Positions 63,741 through 64,000 of a stretch of DNA of 64,000 nucleotides are shown here, in pieces. The DNA is from Hsuehochloa calcarea (lineage: Eukaryota > Streptophyta > Magnoliopsida > Poales > Poaceae): assembly GCA_036346395.1 (NCBI GenBank), contig CM070606.1, forward strand, positions 17,346,915 to 17,410,914, written 5' to 3'. Every line of letters begins with the position of its first letter. Within the stretch, counting starts at the first letter, position 1. A model generated the notes under the pieces. The model searched no databases and was not told the DNA's origin. It was given only the letters and a program-made list of their open reading frames with translations. The position numbers and the translations under genes were made by a program.

Positions 63741-64000
63741 TGATGACATTCATATTACTTGCTTCATTCCATTCATACATGCTTTAATTTCCGTCCACGG
63801 GGTGGAATTTTGAAAGACCCATCAATTCGGTATGGGCATTTGAAAGACCCATCAATTCCAAGATGGGCATTTGAAAACCCATCAATTCGAATGGATGCGT
63901 GTGATCCACCATTCCAATGTGGGCCACGTTGGACACCCGTATGAAATGTTCTTCATACGGTAACTTTAAGTAAACACCGACGGGTGTTACACTCGCTATA
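63741..64000 (+). repeat. 3' LTR of C2, continuation
   Basis: This matches the C LTR from CATTCCATTC to the CACCGACGGGTG hairpin. It holds three ~30 bp tandem copies of a GAAAGACCCATCAATTC phrase (about 63811-63890) and the CCGTATGAA-ATGTTC-TTCATACGG hairpin near 63937-63960. It runs out of the window. Confidence 0.75.

Overview
The window looks like heterochromatic, probably pericentromeric, DNA from a monocot, most likely a grass. I found no host gene, tRNA, rRNA or CRISPR array. Almost every base can be assigned to nested LTR retrotransposons. Most are Ty3/gypsy chromovirus-like elements with very long LTRs (2.2 to 4.7 kb), plus one Ty1/copia element. The grass assignment rests on the style of the families (GC-rich LTR cores, tRNA-Met primer sites, a centromeric-type gag) and is inference. 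All gag/pol reading frames are broken by stops and many one- to three-base indels.

Layout. (1) 1-2297: a plus-strand LTR fragment (F) interrupted at 1047-2046 by a 1 kb minus-strand gypsy piece, which is flanked by a 66-68 bp direct repeat. (2) 2298-3043 and 16391-17745: a minus-strand copia element (H), split by element A. (3) 3044-16385: element A, a structurally complete Ty3/gypsy element with 4.03/4.07 kb LTRs, PBS, gag-pol, PPT and a perfect CAAGG target duplication. (4) 17746-31001: element E, a gypsy element with an extra ORF before gag, cut in its RT by element G (24619-30814). G is a short CRM-like element that keeps gag and protease but lacks RT, RNase H and integrase. (5) 31002-33220: minus-strand LTR pieces of two families in a chimeric order. 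(6) 33221-48660: element B, with 4.6-4.7 kb LTRs that carry ~183 bp internal tandem repeats, an extra ORF before gag, and gag-pol. (7) about 48795-57578: element C, with 2.2 kb LTRs but no PBS, leader or gag N-terminus. (8) 57579-64000: the tail and LTR of a C-related element (C2), interrupted by a 4.3 kb solo LTR of the A family (59476-63740).

The most interesting signals are in the LTRs rather than the proteins. LTR families with little other resemblance share a short stem-loop (GAGTAC-loop-GTACTC, or GAGT-TTCG-ACTC) about 310-500 bp before the LTR 3' end. It is usually followed by ACC and a pyrimidine tract ending in AG, and is preceded by clusters of perfect palindromes. Other leads are the ~183 bp tandem array inside the B LTRs, exon-like segments with splice-like borders in the A and B LTRs, and an uncharacterised ORF before gag in E and B.

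A caution applies throughout. Differences between paired LTRs concentrate at CAG/CTG and at CC/GG runs, often as small indels. That pattern could come from base-calling errors at methylated CHG sites in a noisy long-read assembly, so some of the frameshifts may not be real.
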